A DNA stretch of 64,000 bases from contig CALUET010000003.1 in the NCBI GenBank assembly GCA_944319745.1, positions 62,001 to 126,000 of the forward strand, read 5' to 3'. Each line of letters starts with the position of its first letter. The first letter of the stretch is position 1. The position numbers were made by a program, and so were the translations under genes. Source of the stretch: an uncultured Phocaeicola sp. GTDB taxonomy: Bacteria; Bacteroidota; Bacteroidia; Bacteroidales; Bacteroidaceae. The notes under the pieces were generated by a model. It ran no database searches. It had not been told where the DNA came from and saw only the letters and a program-made list of their open reading frames with translations. This document shows, piece by piece, positions 10,801 through 18,964 of this stretch.

Positions 10801-13509
10801 TACGACGCTTCACTGGATAAATTATACAGTCATGAGTGGAACTTCAATCTGAACTTTAACCGGAATGTCCCTTGGATTAGTTCCGGAATAACTTATAACG
10901 GACAAAATGTCGGGCTGTTCAGTTCTTTCACTTATCGTTATGCAGGCAATGGTTTGGACCTGCTTAATGGAGATTACAGCAGGTTGTATCCGTTTAATCT
11001 TCGTAAGAGTGTTTATGCAATGTTGCAGTCGGGCCGAGTATTGGCGATAAATGATGCTGCAGGACTCCCCATGCTTAAGTCGGCATCCGTTGCAGGCGTC
11101 CAAAGAGATATGGCGGCTGAAGAAGCACTTGTTGCCGATTCGGGAACTTCAATGTCGGGCGAATTCGGATTGACAGACGTGGCGAATGTTGAAAATGACG
11201 GAGAATCTTCGCCTGAAAACGGCGGTGAGAATGTCGTTCCATTGCGTGAGAACTTTTCAGAGACCGCCTTCTTCTATCCGGGTTTACGCACCGATTCAAC
11301 GGGTTGTGTAAGCATTTCGTTTATGATGCCTGAGTCTTTGACGGAATGGAAGTTCATGGGCTTTGCACATACATGCGAGATGGATTACGGAATGATTACG
11401 GCAAAGGCCAAGACGAGCAAGGAGTTTATGTTGCAACCTAACTATCCGCGTTTTGTACGAATGGGAGATCATGTTGTAATGAAAGCCTCGTTGCATAATC
11501 TTTCTATGGAGAAAATCAGCGGAACAGCCCGATTGGAGTTGTCAGAGCCCGAGACAGGGAAACTGATCTTGGCGACCGACCAACTCTTTTCCGTGGATGA
11601 AGGAAGTTCCGCTACGGTAGCTTTTGCTTTTGATGTGCCGGACGATTGCAATTTGCTTGTGTGTAAGATGACGGCAGACGGAGGAAATTTTTCTGACGGA
11701 GAGCAACGTTTCCTTCCGGTTTTGTCGGACAAACAGTGGATAACCGAAGCAATTCCGGTGCAAGTGAAGGGAGGAGAGACAAAAAACGTGTCGACCGATG
11801 AACTCTTCAATCGTCAGAGTCAGACTACAACCGAACGTCGTCTTACGATAGAGATGACGTCAAATCCCGAATGGTATGCCGTGCAAGCCTTGCCGGTATT
11901 GGGAAATCCCCGGAGCGATGACGCTTTGGCTTGGGCTTCGGCCTTCTATGGAAACCGTCTGGCTTCGGCCATTATTGATGCAAATCCCCGCATAAAAGAG
12001 CTGTTTAGCGGTTGGCTTTCATCGGGAGCATCCAAAGAAACTTTGATAAGTAATCTCGAAAAGAATGAAGACTTGAAGAATATTTTGCTGAAAGAGTCTC
12101 CGTGGGTACTTGAGGCTTCCGAAGAAACGGAACAGAAACAACGTGTGGCTTTGTTGTTCGATTTGAATACAATGTCAAACCGCATGCAGGTAGCCATCCG
12201 CAAATTAAAGGCTTTACAGTTGGAAGACGGCTCATGGAGCTGGTATAAAGGGATGGCAGGCAGTCGCGATATTACCATGCAAATTGTTGAAATGTTTGCC
12301 CGCTTGAAATCGCTGGTCGGCATAAACGATGGGGAAGTAAATGAGATGTATCGTAAAGCATTGTCGTATTTGAATGAAACAATGCGGGAGTATGTACAAA
12401 ACATGCGGATGAATAAGGACAAACACCCTAAAGTTTTTCCGGAAAGATTTGCGGTAGAGTTTCTGTATATCGGCGCACTCGATGAAATGGCTTATAGGAT
12501 GACAGACAAAGAGGTGAGAGATTATATCCTGCCTCTCTTGAAAGACCGTTCCGATGAATACGATATTTATGAAAAAGCACAGATAGCCGTAATTATGGAT
12601 GCGTCGGGAGAGAATCAACAAGCCCGCGACTTGGTGCGTTCCATAAAGGAATATATCGTATCGGATTCTGTTATGGGGTGTTATTTTGATACGCCGAAAG
12701 CACCGTATTCATGGAGCGATTTCCGTATCCCTACGCAGGTAATGGCTATGGAGGCGATTAAGCGTATAGATCGTGATGCGGAACTTTTAGACGGAATGAA
12801 GTTGTGGCTGTTGAAACAAAAGCAGGTACAGGCATGGGAAAACCCGCTGTCGTCTGTCAATGCAATTCATGCTTTTCTTGCAGACGGAAAGACGGTTTTA
12901 CAGAATCTGGGGACGATGACGGCAAAACTTGGTGAGACTGAAATCCGGACGCCGGATGATGTGTTGGGATATGTGCGCAAAACATATTCGGGAGAATTGT
13001 GCGATGTGAAAGAAATTTCTTTTGCTCAGGCCGGAGGAAATACGGGATGGGGCGCTGTTTATGCCCAATGTCTGGAAGAAATGTCGAATGTAACTTTCGG
13101 GAGAAGCAGCGGTTTGTCTGTATCACGCGAGTATCTGTTGGACGGTGAAAGGATGAAAAAAGATAAGACAACCTTGCATGTCGGCGATAAATTAACCGTA
13201 CGTCTTGTCATCAAGGCCGACAGAGACATGGATTTTATCCGGGTGGAGGATGTGAAAGCCGCATGCATGGAACCGGAAGAACAGCTTTCCGGTTACCGGA
13301 TGGGGTATGGAACCGGTTATTATCAGGTGAACAATGACGCTTCGACCGAGTTCTTTATCGATCATTTGCGGAAAGGAACCCATGTGATTGATTATACGGT
13401 TTACATAGACAAAGCCGGAGTTTATCAGGCGGGAAGTGCTTCCGTTCAATCGGTTTATGCCCCCGAGTTCAGCGGTCATAGCGAAGGAATTGAGTTTACG
13501 GTGGAATAA
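7855..13509 (+). CDS. Alpha-2-macroglobulin-like protein without thioester motif
   Basis: An 1884-residue secreted or periplasmic protein with an N-terminal signal peptide (cleavage expected after VLA near residue 23). MG-type beta domains follow, including the bacterial MG2 signature FTDRSIYRPGQTV near residue 523 and VEEYKRPTFDVTF near residue 608. The A2M family stretch FFYPGLRTDSTGCVSISF lies near residue 1138, and a helical thioester-domain-like region runs from about 1340 to 1640. The CxEQ thioester is absent: the equivalent position reads ALPVLGNPRSDDALAWAS near residue 1343. Bacterial macroglobulins are thought to trap proteases near the envelope, and thioester-less forms may act by conformational capture. 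No penicillin-binding protein 1C gene is adjacent. The product family is clear; the exact function is inferred. Confidence 0.9.
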   Translation: MKKVYLLIGLMGMLSILPFPVLAQSFDSLWKEIESLQKKDLPKSVIETVDKVYEKAQEEQNLPQLMKAYLVRAECKVQISPDSMQRELSGLKTWAVQETDTLARAVLSALMGNVMLNTDSADLDAALAYYRAALQNDKILKATPAKDFLPMTVSGELSEQCFEDNMYELLVHEAIRNLSASGNFRREEKAQLAILSLYDDLIAYYGYRNRQGCLLTKLARLAYLSFDNSVLNKYRVSDQQALSALKLLLDEYEDLDVCADVYVKIADTYGRRGELVKKMEVIQAGLKKYPDSKYSYTLKRQMGEVMSPELRVRIPFVYPGREVDVNVYYKNLSGLTLELYQLDIHPSSPLLNGNITAEVLVKAYGKKVSSQDFLLKPTTDYKPTETTLRYKMPEAGIYILKSIPKGTKEGTAYSVMYVSPYQCIAIPLENNRQELIAIDKLTGQPVANAEIVTYLPKNKAYQEDKVYKTNGQGSVIIDRSSKKPLYCNVRTPENDFMSIAYLEGYLNFFPGNDREELRRISLFTDRSIYRPGQTVSVSGVVYKQYGDSLHVVKGEDVKLVLFGTDSQIAEKSVTSDDLGSFSAEFVIPQSVLSGNFRIETTRASSYFRVEEYKRPTFDVTFTSSDSTYRVGDTIRVEGMAKTFSGVPVRLADVSYRVVYSPMWMFRGNRSNSELMKGTLQTDAEGRFSLRVCLEKPEERNLYPGISPTCRYEIMAEVTDGAGETQQGSYTVLAGEQSLFLQINGLSDCVLKENKQKIQFLALNLNEKSIKTDVNYRVFSAGTDAVADSLLYEGKAVSQEAFVPSEIYSLPSGKYRLEVSATDALMRQVTAEQSFILFSLEDTCPPVDTVDWFYQTGEEFDTIHPVSLYLGSSEKNVYAMIDVYAYEKRIDSKRILLNNEIRKFTYPYRQEYGDGIMIHAMFMRDGKLYQHNCRIIRPEPEKQLQLKWITFRDKLRPGGQEEWRLEVRDRNGLPVQAAMLAAMYDASLDKLYSHEWNFNLNFNRNVPWISSGITYNGQNVGLFSSFTYRYAGNGLDLLNGDYSRLYPFNLRKSVYAMLQSGRVLAINDAAGLPMLKSASVAGVQRDMAAEEALVADSGTSMSGEFGLTDVANVENDGESSPENGGENVVPLRENFSETAFFYPGLRTDSTGCVSISFMMPESLTEWKFMGFAHTCEMDYGMITAKAKTSKEFMLQPNYPRFVRMGDHVVMKASLHNLSMEKISGTARLELSEPETGKLILATDQLFSVDEGSSATVAFAFDVPDDCNLLVCKMTADGGNFSDGEQRFLPVLSDKQWITEAIPVQVKGGETKNVSTDELFNRQSQTTTERRLTIEMTSNPEWYAVQALPVLGNPRSDDALAWASAFYGNRLASAIIDANPRIKELFSGWLSSGASKETLISNLEKNEDLKNILLKESPWVLEASEETEQKQRVALLFDLNTMSNRMQVAIRKLKALQLEDGSWSWYKGMAGSRDITMQIVEMFARLKSLVGINDGEVNEMYRKALSYLNETMREYVQNMRMNKDKHPKVFPERFAVEFLYIGALDEMAYRMTDKEVRDYILPLLKDRSDEYDIYEKAQIAVIMDASGENQQARDLVRSIKEYIVSDSVMGCYFDTPKAPYSWSDFRIPTQVMAMEAIKRIDRDAELLDGMKLWLLKQKQVQAWENPLSSVNAIHAFLADGKTVLQNLGTMTAKLGETEIRTPDDVLGYVRKTYSGELCDVKEISFAQAGGNTGWGAVYAQCLEEMSNVTFGRSSGLSVSREYLLDGERMKKDKTTLHVGDKLTVRLVIKADRDMDFIRVEDVKAACMEPEEQLSGYRMGYGTGYYQVNNDASTEFFIDHLRKGTHVIDYTVYIDKAGVYQAGSASVQSVYAPEFSGHSEGIEFTVE

Positions 13510-13537
13510 AACGAATAGTTGAAGCGCGTCTTTGAAT

Positions 13538-13611
13538 ACAGATTAATGCAGAACCGGCACTGAGGCTGCAAAAGAGTATTATTCTTCTGTGCTAAATCTG
13601 CGTTAATCTGT
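13538..13611. repeat. Imperfect inverted repeat between the macroglobulin and DUF1573 genes
   Basis: Arms ACAGATTAATGCAGA (13538-13552) and TCTGCGTTAATCTGT (13597-13611) are complementary at 14 of 15 positions, the exception being a G-T wobble. They are separated by 44 bases and followed by a T-rich run (GTTTTTATTTTTTC). It could act as a weak terminator for the upstream gene, or be a copy of a dispersed intergenic element. Only this copy is in view. Confidence 0.6.
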
Positions 13612-13630
13612 GTTTTTATTTTTTCAGGGT

Positions 13631-13662
13631 TTTGCTCTTCCGTAAATTTCTGCCTATCTTTG
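13631..13662 (+). promoter_or_regulatory. Bacteroides-type promoter for the DUF1573 gene and meaB
   Basis: TTTG at 13631-13634, then 20 bases, then TATCTTTG at 13655-13662. This matches the Bacteroides primary sigma consensus (TTTG, 19-21 bases, TAnnTTTG) at every fixed position. It is 38 bases upstream of the ATG at 13701. Confidence 0.88.
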
Positions 13663-13700
13663 TTCCTGTAAAAGGAATACAAACAATAGTTTACAACTAT

Positions 13701-14777
13701 ATGAAGCGCATATATTTTATATTCAGCATATTATTATTTGTAACGGCGGTTTCACATGCGCAGCCGCAAATCTCTTTCAATGAAACAACGCAAAACCTGG
13801 GATATGTTCTTTGGCGTAATCCGGCAACGGTCGTTTATCATTTTACCAATACGGGCGATAAACCTTTGGTAATATCGAATGTGACGACCTCTTGCGGCTG
13901 CGTAAAGGCCGAGTGGACTCTTGAGCCTGTACAGGCAGGAGGCAAGGGAAGTATCAGTGTCGTCTTCGATGCTGAGGCCATCGGACGTTTTTTTAAGGAA
14001 GTAGGCGTGTATTGTAATGCCTCTCCGATGCCTATATATTTGGATTTCGAAGGAGAGGTAACAGCCGATCCGAAGAATTATTCGTTTACACATCCCTTGG
14101 CTTTCGGGGCAATACGCCTCGATGAGGCGGAGATAAAATTTGAAGATGTGAATAAGGGAGAAAGGCCTTTTATAGAAATTAAGGTGGCAAATACCTCCAG
14201 TAAAACCTATACTCCCACACTAATGCATTTGCCTTCTTACCTGGAAGTCGAGGCCGAACCGGAAGTTCTTGGGGGAAATAAAAATGGGAAAATGCGTGTG
14301 ACGCTTAACTCCGACAAGCTCCCCAAGTTTGGAATTACGCGCACATCGGTATATTTATCGCGTTTCCCCGGTGATAAAGTGAGCAGCGAGAATGAAATTC
14401 CTGTCTCTGTTGTTCTTCTTCCGGACTTTTCAAAGGTGTCGGATTTCGAGAAAAATAATCCTCCGCATATCAGCCTTTCGGCAAAAGAACTCAATTTCCC
14501 CGATTTAAAACCGGCACAAAAGAAGTCTCAGACCATTGTGATTGAGAACAAAGGCCGTTCCGATTTGGTGATTCAGGACATGCAGGTTTTTGGTATTGCG
14601 CTGATGGTTAATCTGAAAAAACACGTTCTGAAACCGGGAGAAAAGACAAAAATGAAACTGACCGTGCTGGCGGAGAATCTGCCTCGCCTCAAAAAGAAAC
14701 AAAGAGTACTGATGATTACCAATGATCCGGCGCAGCCGAAGATTGATATTTATGTAGATGCTTCAATAAAAAAATAG
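13701..14777 (+). CDS. Exported protein with DUF1573-type immunoglobulin-like domains
   Basis: A 358-residue protein starting MKRIYFIFSILLFVTAVSHAQ, a signal peptide. The longer open frame starts inside the promoter, so the ATG at 13701 is preferred. Residues about 24-120 form a DUF1573 domain with the typical TTSCGCVKAEW motif, and a second Ig-like domain near the C terminus ends ITNDPAQPKIDIYVDA. These domains resemble ASPM/SPD-2/Hydin folds and probably bind proteins. DUF1573 proteins are abundant in Bacteroidetes and mostly unassigned. It lies 4 bases before meaB and likely shares its transcript. Confidence 0.85.
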   Translation: MKRIYFIFSILLFVTAVSHAQPQISFNETTQNLGYVLWRNPATVVYHFTNTGDKPLVISNVTTSCGCVKAEWTLEPVQAGGKGSISVVFDAEAIGRFFKEVGVYCNASPMPIYLDFEGEVTADPKNYSFTHPLAFGAIRLDEAEIKFEDVNKGERPFIEIKVANTSSKTYTPTLMHLPSYLEVEAEPEVLGGNKNGKMRVTLNSDKLPKFGITRTSVYLSRFPGDKVSSENEIPVSVVLLPDFSKVSDFEKNNPPHISLSAKELNFPDLKPAQKKSQTIVIENKGRSDLVIQDMQVFGIALMVNLKKHVLKPGEKTKMKLTVLAENLPRLKKKQRVLMITNDPAQPKIDIYVDASIKK

Positions 14778-14781
14778 TATT

Positions 14782-15873
14782 ATGGAACACCCCGAAAACA
14801 GTGAAATCTATAAGGGGCTGACAGTCAATAAAGGCATAGAACAGCCTTCTTCCGTTAATCCGTATCTGAGTTTGCGGAAAAAACCTCGGCGCCGGCAGTA
14901 TTCTGTGGGCGAGTATGTGGAAGGTATTGTGAAGGGTGACATCACAATATTGAGTCAGGCTGTGACATTGGTTGAGAGCCTGAAGCCGGAGCATCAGGCC
15001 GTTGCTCAGGAAGTAATAGAGAAATGTCTCCCATATTCGGGGAATTCTGTGCGGATAGGTATCAGTGGAGTGCCCGGTGCGGGCAAAAGTACCTCGATAG
15101 ATGTTTTCGGGCTTCATGTATTGGAACGCGGCGGGAGGCTGGCTGTCCTGGCAATCGATCCCAGCAGTGAACGTTCGAAAGGAAGTATTCTCGGCGATAA
15201 GACACGAATGGAAAAGTTGTCTGTGCATCCGGATGCCTTTATCCGTCCCAGTCCGGCCGGTGGTTCATTGGGAGGGGTAGCCCGTAAAACACGTGAAACG
15301 ATTATCTTATGCGAGGCTGCCGGATTCGATAAAATCTTTGTGGAAACGGTAGGAGTGGGGCAGAGCGAGACGGCCGTTCACTCGATGGTAGACTTCTTTT
15401 TGCTGATTCAGCTGGCGGGAACCGGCGATGAGCTGCAGGGCATTAAGAGAGGAATTATGGAAATGGCCGATGGAATTATCATAAATAAGGCTGATGGGAA
15501 CAATATAGAGAAGGCCAAACTTGCCGCGTCTCATTTCCGAAATGCGTTACATCTTTTTCCGGCGCCGGAGTCCGGTTGGACGCCCGAGGTGTTGACTTAC
15601 TCCGGATTCTACAATATCGGAGTGAAAGAAATATGGGATATGGTGTATCGTTACCTCAACTTTGTGAAAGCAAACGGTTATTTTGAGTATAGAAGAAACG
15701 AACAGGCGAAGTACTGGATGTACGAAACCATAAACGAACATCTCAGGGATAGTTTCTATCATAACCCGGAAATCAGCGATTTGCTTGCCATGGAGGAACA
15801 GCAAGTCTTGGCCGGACGTACAACATCGTTTGCGGCAGCGAAGAAACTGCTCGACGCATATTTCCGTAAATGA
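14782..15873 (+). CDS. meaB: Methylmalonyl-CoA mutase-associated GTPase MeaB
   Basis: A 363-residue G3E-family GTPase of the MeaB/ArgK type, which gates loading and protects the B12-dependent methylmalonyl-CoA mutase used in the propionate/succinate pathway. The P-loop GVPGAGKST lies near residue 97, the switch region DPSSERSKGSILGDKTRM follows, the Walker B region is FVETVGVGQSE, and the guanine-specificity motif is NKADG. The C-terminal dimerisation helices are present. The mutase genes mutA and mutB are not in view. It ends only 4 bases before the stop of the convergent TonB receptor gene. Confidence 0.94.
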   Translation: MEHPENSEIYKGLTVNKGIEQPSSVNPYLSLRKKPRRRQYSVGEYVEGIVKGDITILSQAVTLVESLKPEHQAVAQEVIEKCLPYSGNSVRIGISGVPGAGKSTSIDVFGLHVLERGGRLAVLAIDPSSERSKGSILGDKTRMEKLSVHPDAFIRPSPAGGSLGGVARKTRETIILCEAAGFDKIFVETVGVGQSETAVHSMVDFFLLIQLAGTGDELQGIKRGIMEMADGIIINKADGNNIEKAKLAASHFRNALHLFPAPESGWTPEVLTYSGFYNIGVKEIWDMVYRYLNFVKANGYFEYRRNEQAKYWMYETINEHLRDSFYHNPEISDLLAMEEQQVLAGRTTSFAAAKKLLDAYFRK

Positions 15874-15877
15874 TCTG

Positions 15878-18265
15878 TCAGAATTGTAAACGGACATCTA
15901 TTCCTGCCTGTAAAGGACGGCCTTCTTGTGCAAAACCACGCTGCATTGTCTCGAAATAGAACGTTTGGTAATGTTTGTTGAGCATGTTATTTATCCAGAG
16001 GGAAACCTGTTTTTTCCCTTTGTTTATTTCGATGCGTCCGTTCAGAGTTTCGTATAATCGTTGGCTGACATCGTTGCGTTCTGTCCAATATATGCGTCCG
16101 ATTCCCTTGATATTAGCCAGAAAAGTTATGTTGTCGGCCAGGAAATTGTTTTTAAGCCTGAGAGTGTATTGTCCGGTGAGTTGAAACGTATGTTTGGGAA
16201 CAAACGGTATATAGTGTCCGTTGTAGCTGACAAATGTATTTTTTTCTTCCTCCATTATGTAATCTGTAAATGTTGCGTAGGTATAACCATAGCTTCCGTT
16301 CAGGCGGAGTGCTTCGGTAAGTTGGACAGACAAGTCGGCTTCTGCTCCCAAGCTTCGGCTTTTCCCGGCATTTACGGTGATGCGTCCCAGTCCGTTTGCC
16401 GAGAAGCGTGAGAGCTGTTGATTCCGTATGTTCATGTAAAAAAGTGCGAAGTCGGCCTTCAAGTTCCCGTCGAAGGCGGTAAGATGCGAGCCGATTTCAT
16501 AGTTCCACGCATGTTCCGGTTCGTAAAAGGTGGCATCTGCCACATTGCCCGTCGGGGACGTTTCGGGAAACATTGCCGAGAAATTTCCAAAAAGCTCGTC
16601 ATCTTTCAGCGCATTCAGCGTGGCGTTTTTTAAATCGCTCTGCGTCAGTTCTGAAAACATCTGTATATTGTATCCGCCTGAGCGGAAACCTTTCGAGATG
16701 GTTGCGTAGACGTTATTTTGTTTGTTCCAGCTGTATTGGAGCGTAAACTTGGGCGATAGTTGCAGATAATCGGCCGTCTCTTTTCCCGTGAAATGCGATG
16801 TTGCATTCAGGTCTTTGGCTATTTCCATCGGAAATCCGGGAGGAATAACGCTGAAGCGGAAGTTCATGTTGCAAAGAGAACGATAGTCGAGACTCAGTTT
16901 CTCGTAATCGAGGCGTAAGCCCAACGTGACGGATAAACCTTTCAGTAGTAAATCGTTTATCGTAGACTGGTGATAGACTGCTACGTTCCATATCGGCGTA
17001 TCGAAGAAACTCTCTATCGGAAGCGGACAAGTATTGATGCTCATGTTCATGTCGGGGGCATTCTCCGGCAGTGAAGACAGGATATTGTTTATGTTTCCTT
17101 CGATAAGATTTTTTACTCCGCTTTCATGAAATGTTACCGGCGCCTGCGTGTTCAGTTTCTGATAAAAGCCGCTTACCCCCGTAACCCATTGCCATTTTTG
17201 TCCGCTTTTTGCCTTCAATATCAGTTCCTGACTGACGGTTTTGCTGTCTTGACGCTGGCGTAAGGTATAAATGTTCTGCTCTGTGAAGTCCTGATCCAGG
17301 TTCATTTTGTCGTGCAGATACTGAAATCCGGTGATACTGTTCAGTATGAATTTGTCGGCCTGATACTCTATGTTGACTCCGGAATTTACAAGATTTCGCT
17401 GGTATGCGCAGTCGTTTCCGTAAGTTATTCGACCGATGTATTCCGGCCGGTCCTCTTCTCCTTCCGTAATCCCGGCGTACATATAAGGATATCCGCCCTG
17501 GTTCAGGTATTCGTAATTTAAAATAAAGTCAAGTCTGAGGCGTTCCGTCGGATAAAAGACGGCGCGTATGCGTCCGCCGGCCTCGTTGCTTTTGTCTGTA
17601 TATTCGTTGTTTCGAAAACTATTGCGGAAGAATCCTCCCTTGTGTTCGTAGAACCCTCCGGCAGAAAATGCGAATTTTCTTGAGATCCGGTGGTAATGAG
17701 TGAAGGAAGTTTTATTGTTGTTATACGTGGCCGCACTCAGGTTTACATCCGTTCCCTGGTAGGAAAACGGCGATTTGGTGTAAATGCGTATAAGACCTCC
17801 CATCGTATTTCTTCCGTAAAGAGTGGCTTGAGGTCCGTGAAGGACGTCGATTCGTTCGATATCCGAATAGTTAAAATCGAATGCAGACTTGTCAATAAAT
17901 GGAATATTGTCTACGTAAAGTCCCACGGCCGGCGTGTTGATTCTGGAACCCACTCCGCGTACATAGACGGAAGTGGTGAGTTTCGATCCGTAATCGGGGA
18001 TGAACAAATTGGGAACCAATCCCGATAAATCCTTTACCGAGCGGATGGATAATTCCTGCAACGCCGTCTTGGAAAAAGAAGAAGATGATGATGCCTGCTG
18101 GCGGAGCTGGTTGTTTTCTTTCGGAGTGGCAACGATGACTATTTCTCCCAAGCCGATGTTTTTTGTGCTGTCGTTGGGGGTTATATCTTGTTTTTGATGG
18201 GCTTTTATACTTTGTGCGGAAGTAAAAATGAAAAATATTGCAGTCAGTAGGAGGATTCTTTTCAT
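15878..18265 (-). CDS. TonB-dependent outer membrane receptor
   Basis: A 795-residue receptor starting at the ATG at 18265 (MKRILLLTAIFFIF, signal peptide). The open frame extends upstream but lacks signal-peptide character there. The plug domain follows almost at once, with VYVRGVGSRINTPAVGLYVD and IERIDVLHGPQATLYGRN, and a 22-strand barrel ends in the terminal aromatic LQF. There is no N-terminal CarboxypepD_reg-like domain and no SusD partner, so it looks like a small-ligand (iron chelate, haem or cofactor) receptor rather than a SusC glycan transporter. The upstream LuxR-type gene is codirectional, 90 bases away, and is a plausible regulator. The ligand is unknown. Confidence 0.9.
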   Translation of the reverse strand: MKRILLLTAIFFIFTSAQSIKAHQKQDITPNDSTKNIGLGEIVIVATPKENNQLRQQASSSSSFSKTALQELSIRSVKDLSGLVPNLFIPDYGSKLTTSVYVRGVGSRINTPAVGLYVDNIPFIDKSAFDFNYSDIERIDVLHGPQATLYGRNTMGGLIRIYTKSPFSYQGTDVNLSAATYNNNKTSFTHYHRISRKFAFSAGGFYEHKGGFFRNSFRNNEYTDKSNEAGGRIRAVFYPTERLRLDFILNYEYLNQGGYPYMYAGITEGEEDRPEYIGRITYGNDCAYQRNLVNSGVNIEYQADKFILNSITGFQYLHDKMNLDQDFTEQNIYTLRQRQDSKTVSQELILKAKSGQKWQWVTGVSGFYQKLNTQAPVTFHESGVKNLIEGNINNILSSLPENAPDMNMSINTCPLPIESFFDTPIWNVAVYHQSTINDLLLKGLSVTLGLRLDYEKLSLDYRSLCNMNFRFSVIPPGFPMEIAKDLNATSHFTGKETADYLQLSPKFTLQYSWNKQNNVYATISKGFRSGGYNIQMFSELTQSDLKNATLNALKDDELFGNFSAMFPETSPTGNVADATFYEPEHAWNYEIGSHLTAFDGNLKADFALFYMNIRNQQLSRFSANGLGRITVNAGKSRSLGAEADLSVQLTEALRLNGSYGYTYATFTDYIMEEEKNTFVSYNGHYIPFVPKHTFQLTGQYTLRLKNNFLADNITFLANIKGIGRIYWTERNDVSQRLYETLNGRIEINKGKKQVSLWINNMLNKHYQTFYFETMQRGFAQEGRPLQAGIDVRLQF

Positions 18266-18355
18266 ACGATAAAATATAACACTTGCTTCTTTCGGCTGCA
18301 AAATAACGGCAAATGTCATAAATGTGCAATCCTAATTTATGAGGATAAGGCACCA

Positions 18356-18958
18356 TTATATGCTGTCGGCCTCGATGTATCCGTGCATGACGGCATAAAT
18401 GGCAAGTCCTGCAACCGATTTTATTCCCAGTTTTTCCATGATGTTTTTTCTATGTGAGATGACGGTTGTCAGACTGATACCCAATCTTTGTGCGATTTCT
18501 TTGTTGATAAATCCTTTGGTGATAAGGATCAATACCTCGATTTCCCGCGGCGACAGCTCGTGGTTGCTTGCTGCTGTTTCTTTGTTTGTGGCGGGATTTG
18601 ATTCGCCATGTCCGCGGCTTCTCAGGCTCATAATGGCTTTTATCAGTTTTTCCTGGGGCAGAAGCACGTCAAGACAGGGCATCTTGTTGGGTAAAGGTTG
18701 TTCTCCTGTGGTCAGGATAATGCTTTTCGGTCTTCGTTCCAAGAAGAAAGATGTGTGCTCGAAATACAGTTGTGCCGATACAAAATAGTGGGCATACATG
18801 TCGGGCGTGTCGTCAATGAATGCCAGAAAAGAAGGGAATGTGCGTATGATGCTGTCGGGAATCAGTTCTTCCAAAATGATTCGCAAGCCCAAAGCCGAGA
18901 GTGTGTTCGGTTCGATAATGGCAATCTCAGGTAAAAAGGATTGGTCTTTCTCGTTCAT
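18356..18958 (-). CDS. LuxR-type transcriptional regulator with degenerate receiver domain
   Basis: A 200-residue protein. Residues about 134-190 are a clear LuxR/GerE helix-turn-helix (LSPREIEVLILITKGFINKEIA, then ISLTTVISHRKNIMEKLGI; note the break between the two parts). The N-terminal part has receiver-like spacing, but the acidic pair is replaced by IIEPN, and no aspartate stands where the phosphoacceptor is expected (FVSAQLYFEH). It is probably not controlled by canonical phosphotransfer. It is encoded 6 bases after the FAD-dependent dehydrogenase and just before the TonB receptor, suggesting a local regulator. No cognate histidine kinase is nearby. Confidence 0.85.
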   Translation of the reverse strand: MNEKDQSFLPEIAIIEPNTLSALGLRIILEELIPDSIIRTFPSFLAFIDDTPDMYAHYFVSAQLYFEHTSFFLERRPKSIILTTGEQPLPNKMPCLDVLLPQEKLIKAIMSLRSRGHGESNPATNKETAASNHELSPREIEVLILITKGFINKEIAQRLGISLTTVISHRKNIMEKLGIKSVAGLAIYAVMHGYIEADSI

Positions 18959-18964
18959 GCAATG

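Noticed and set aside
18266..18355. Cobalamin riboswitch upstream of the TonB receptor
   Set aside because: I looked because meaB is next door, but no B12-box-like sequence or stem set is visible in the 90-base gap.
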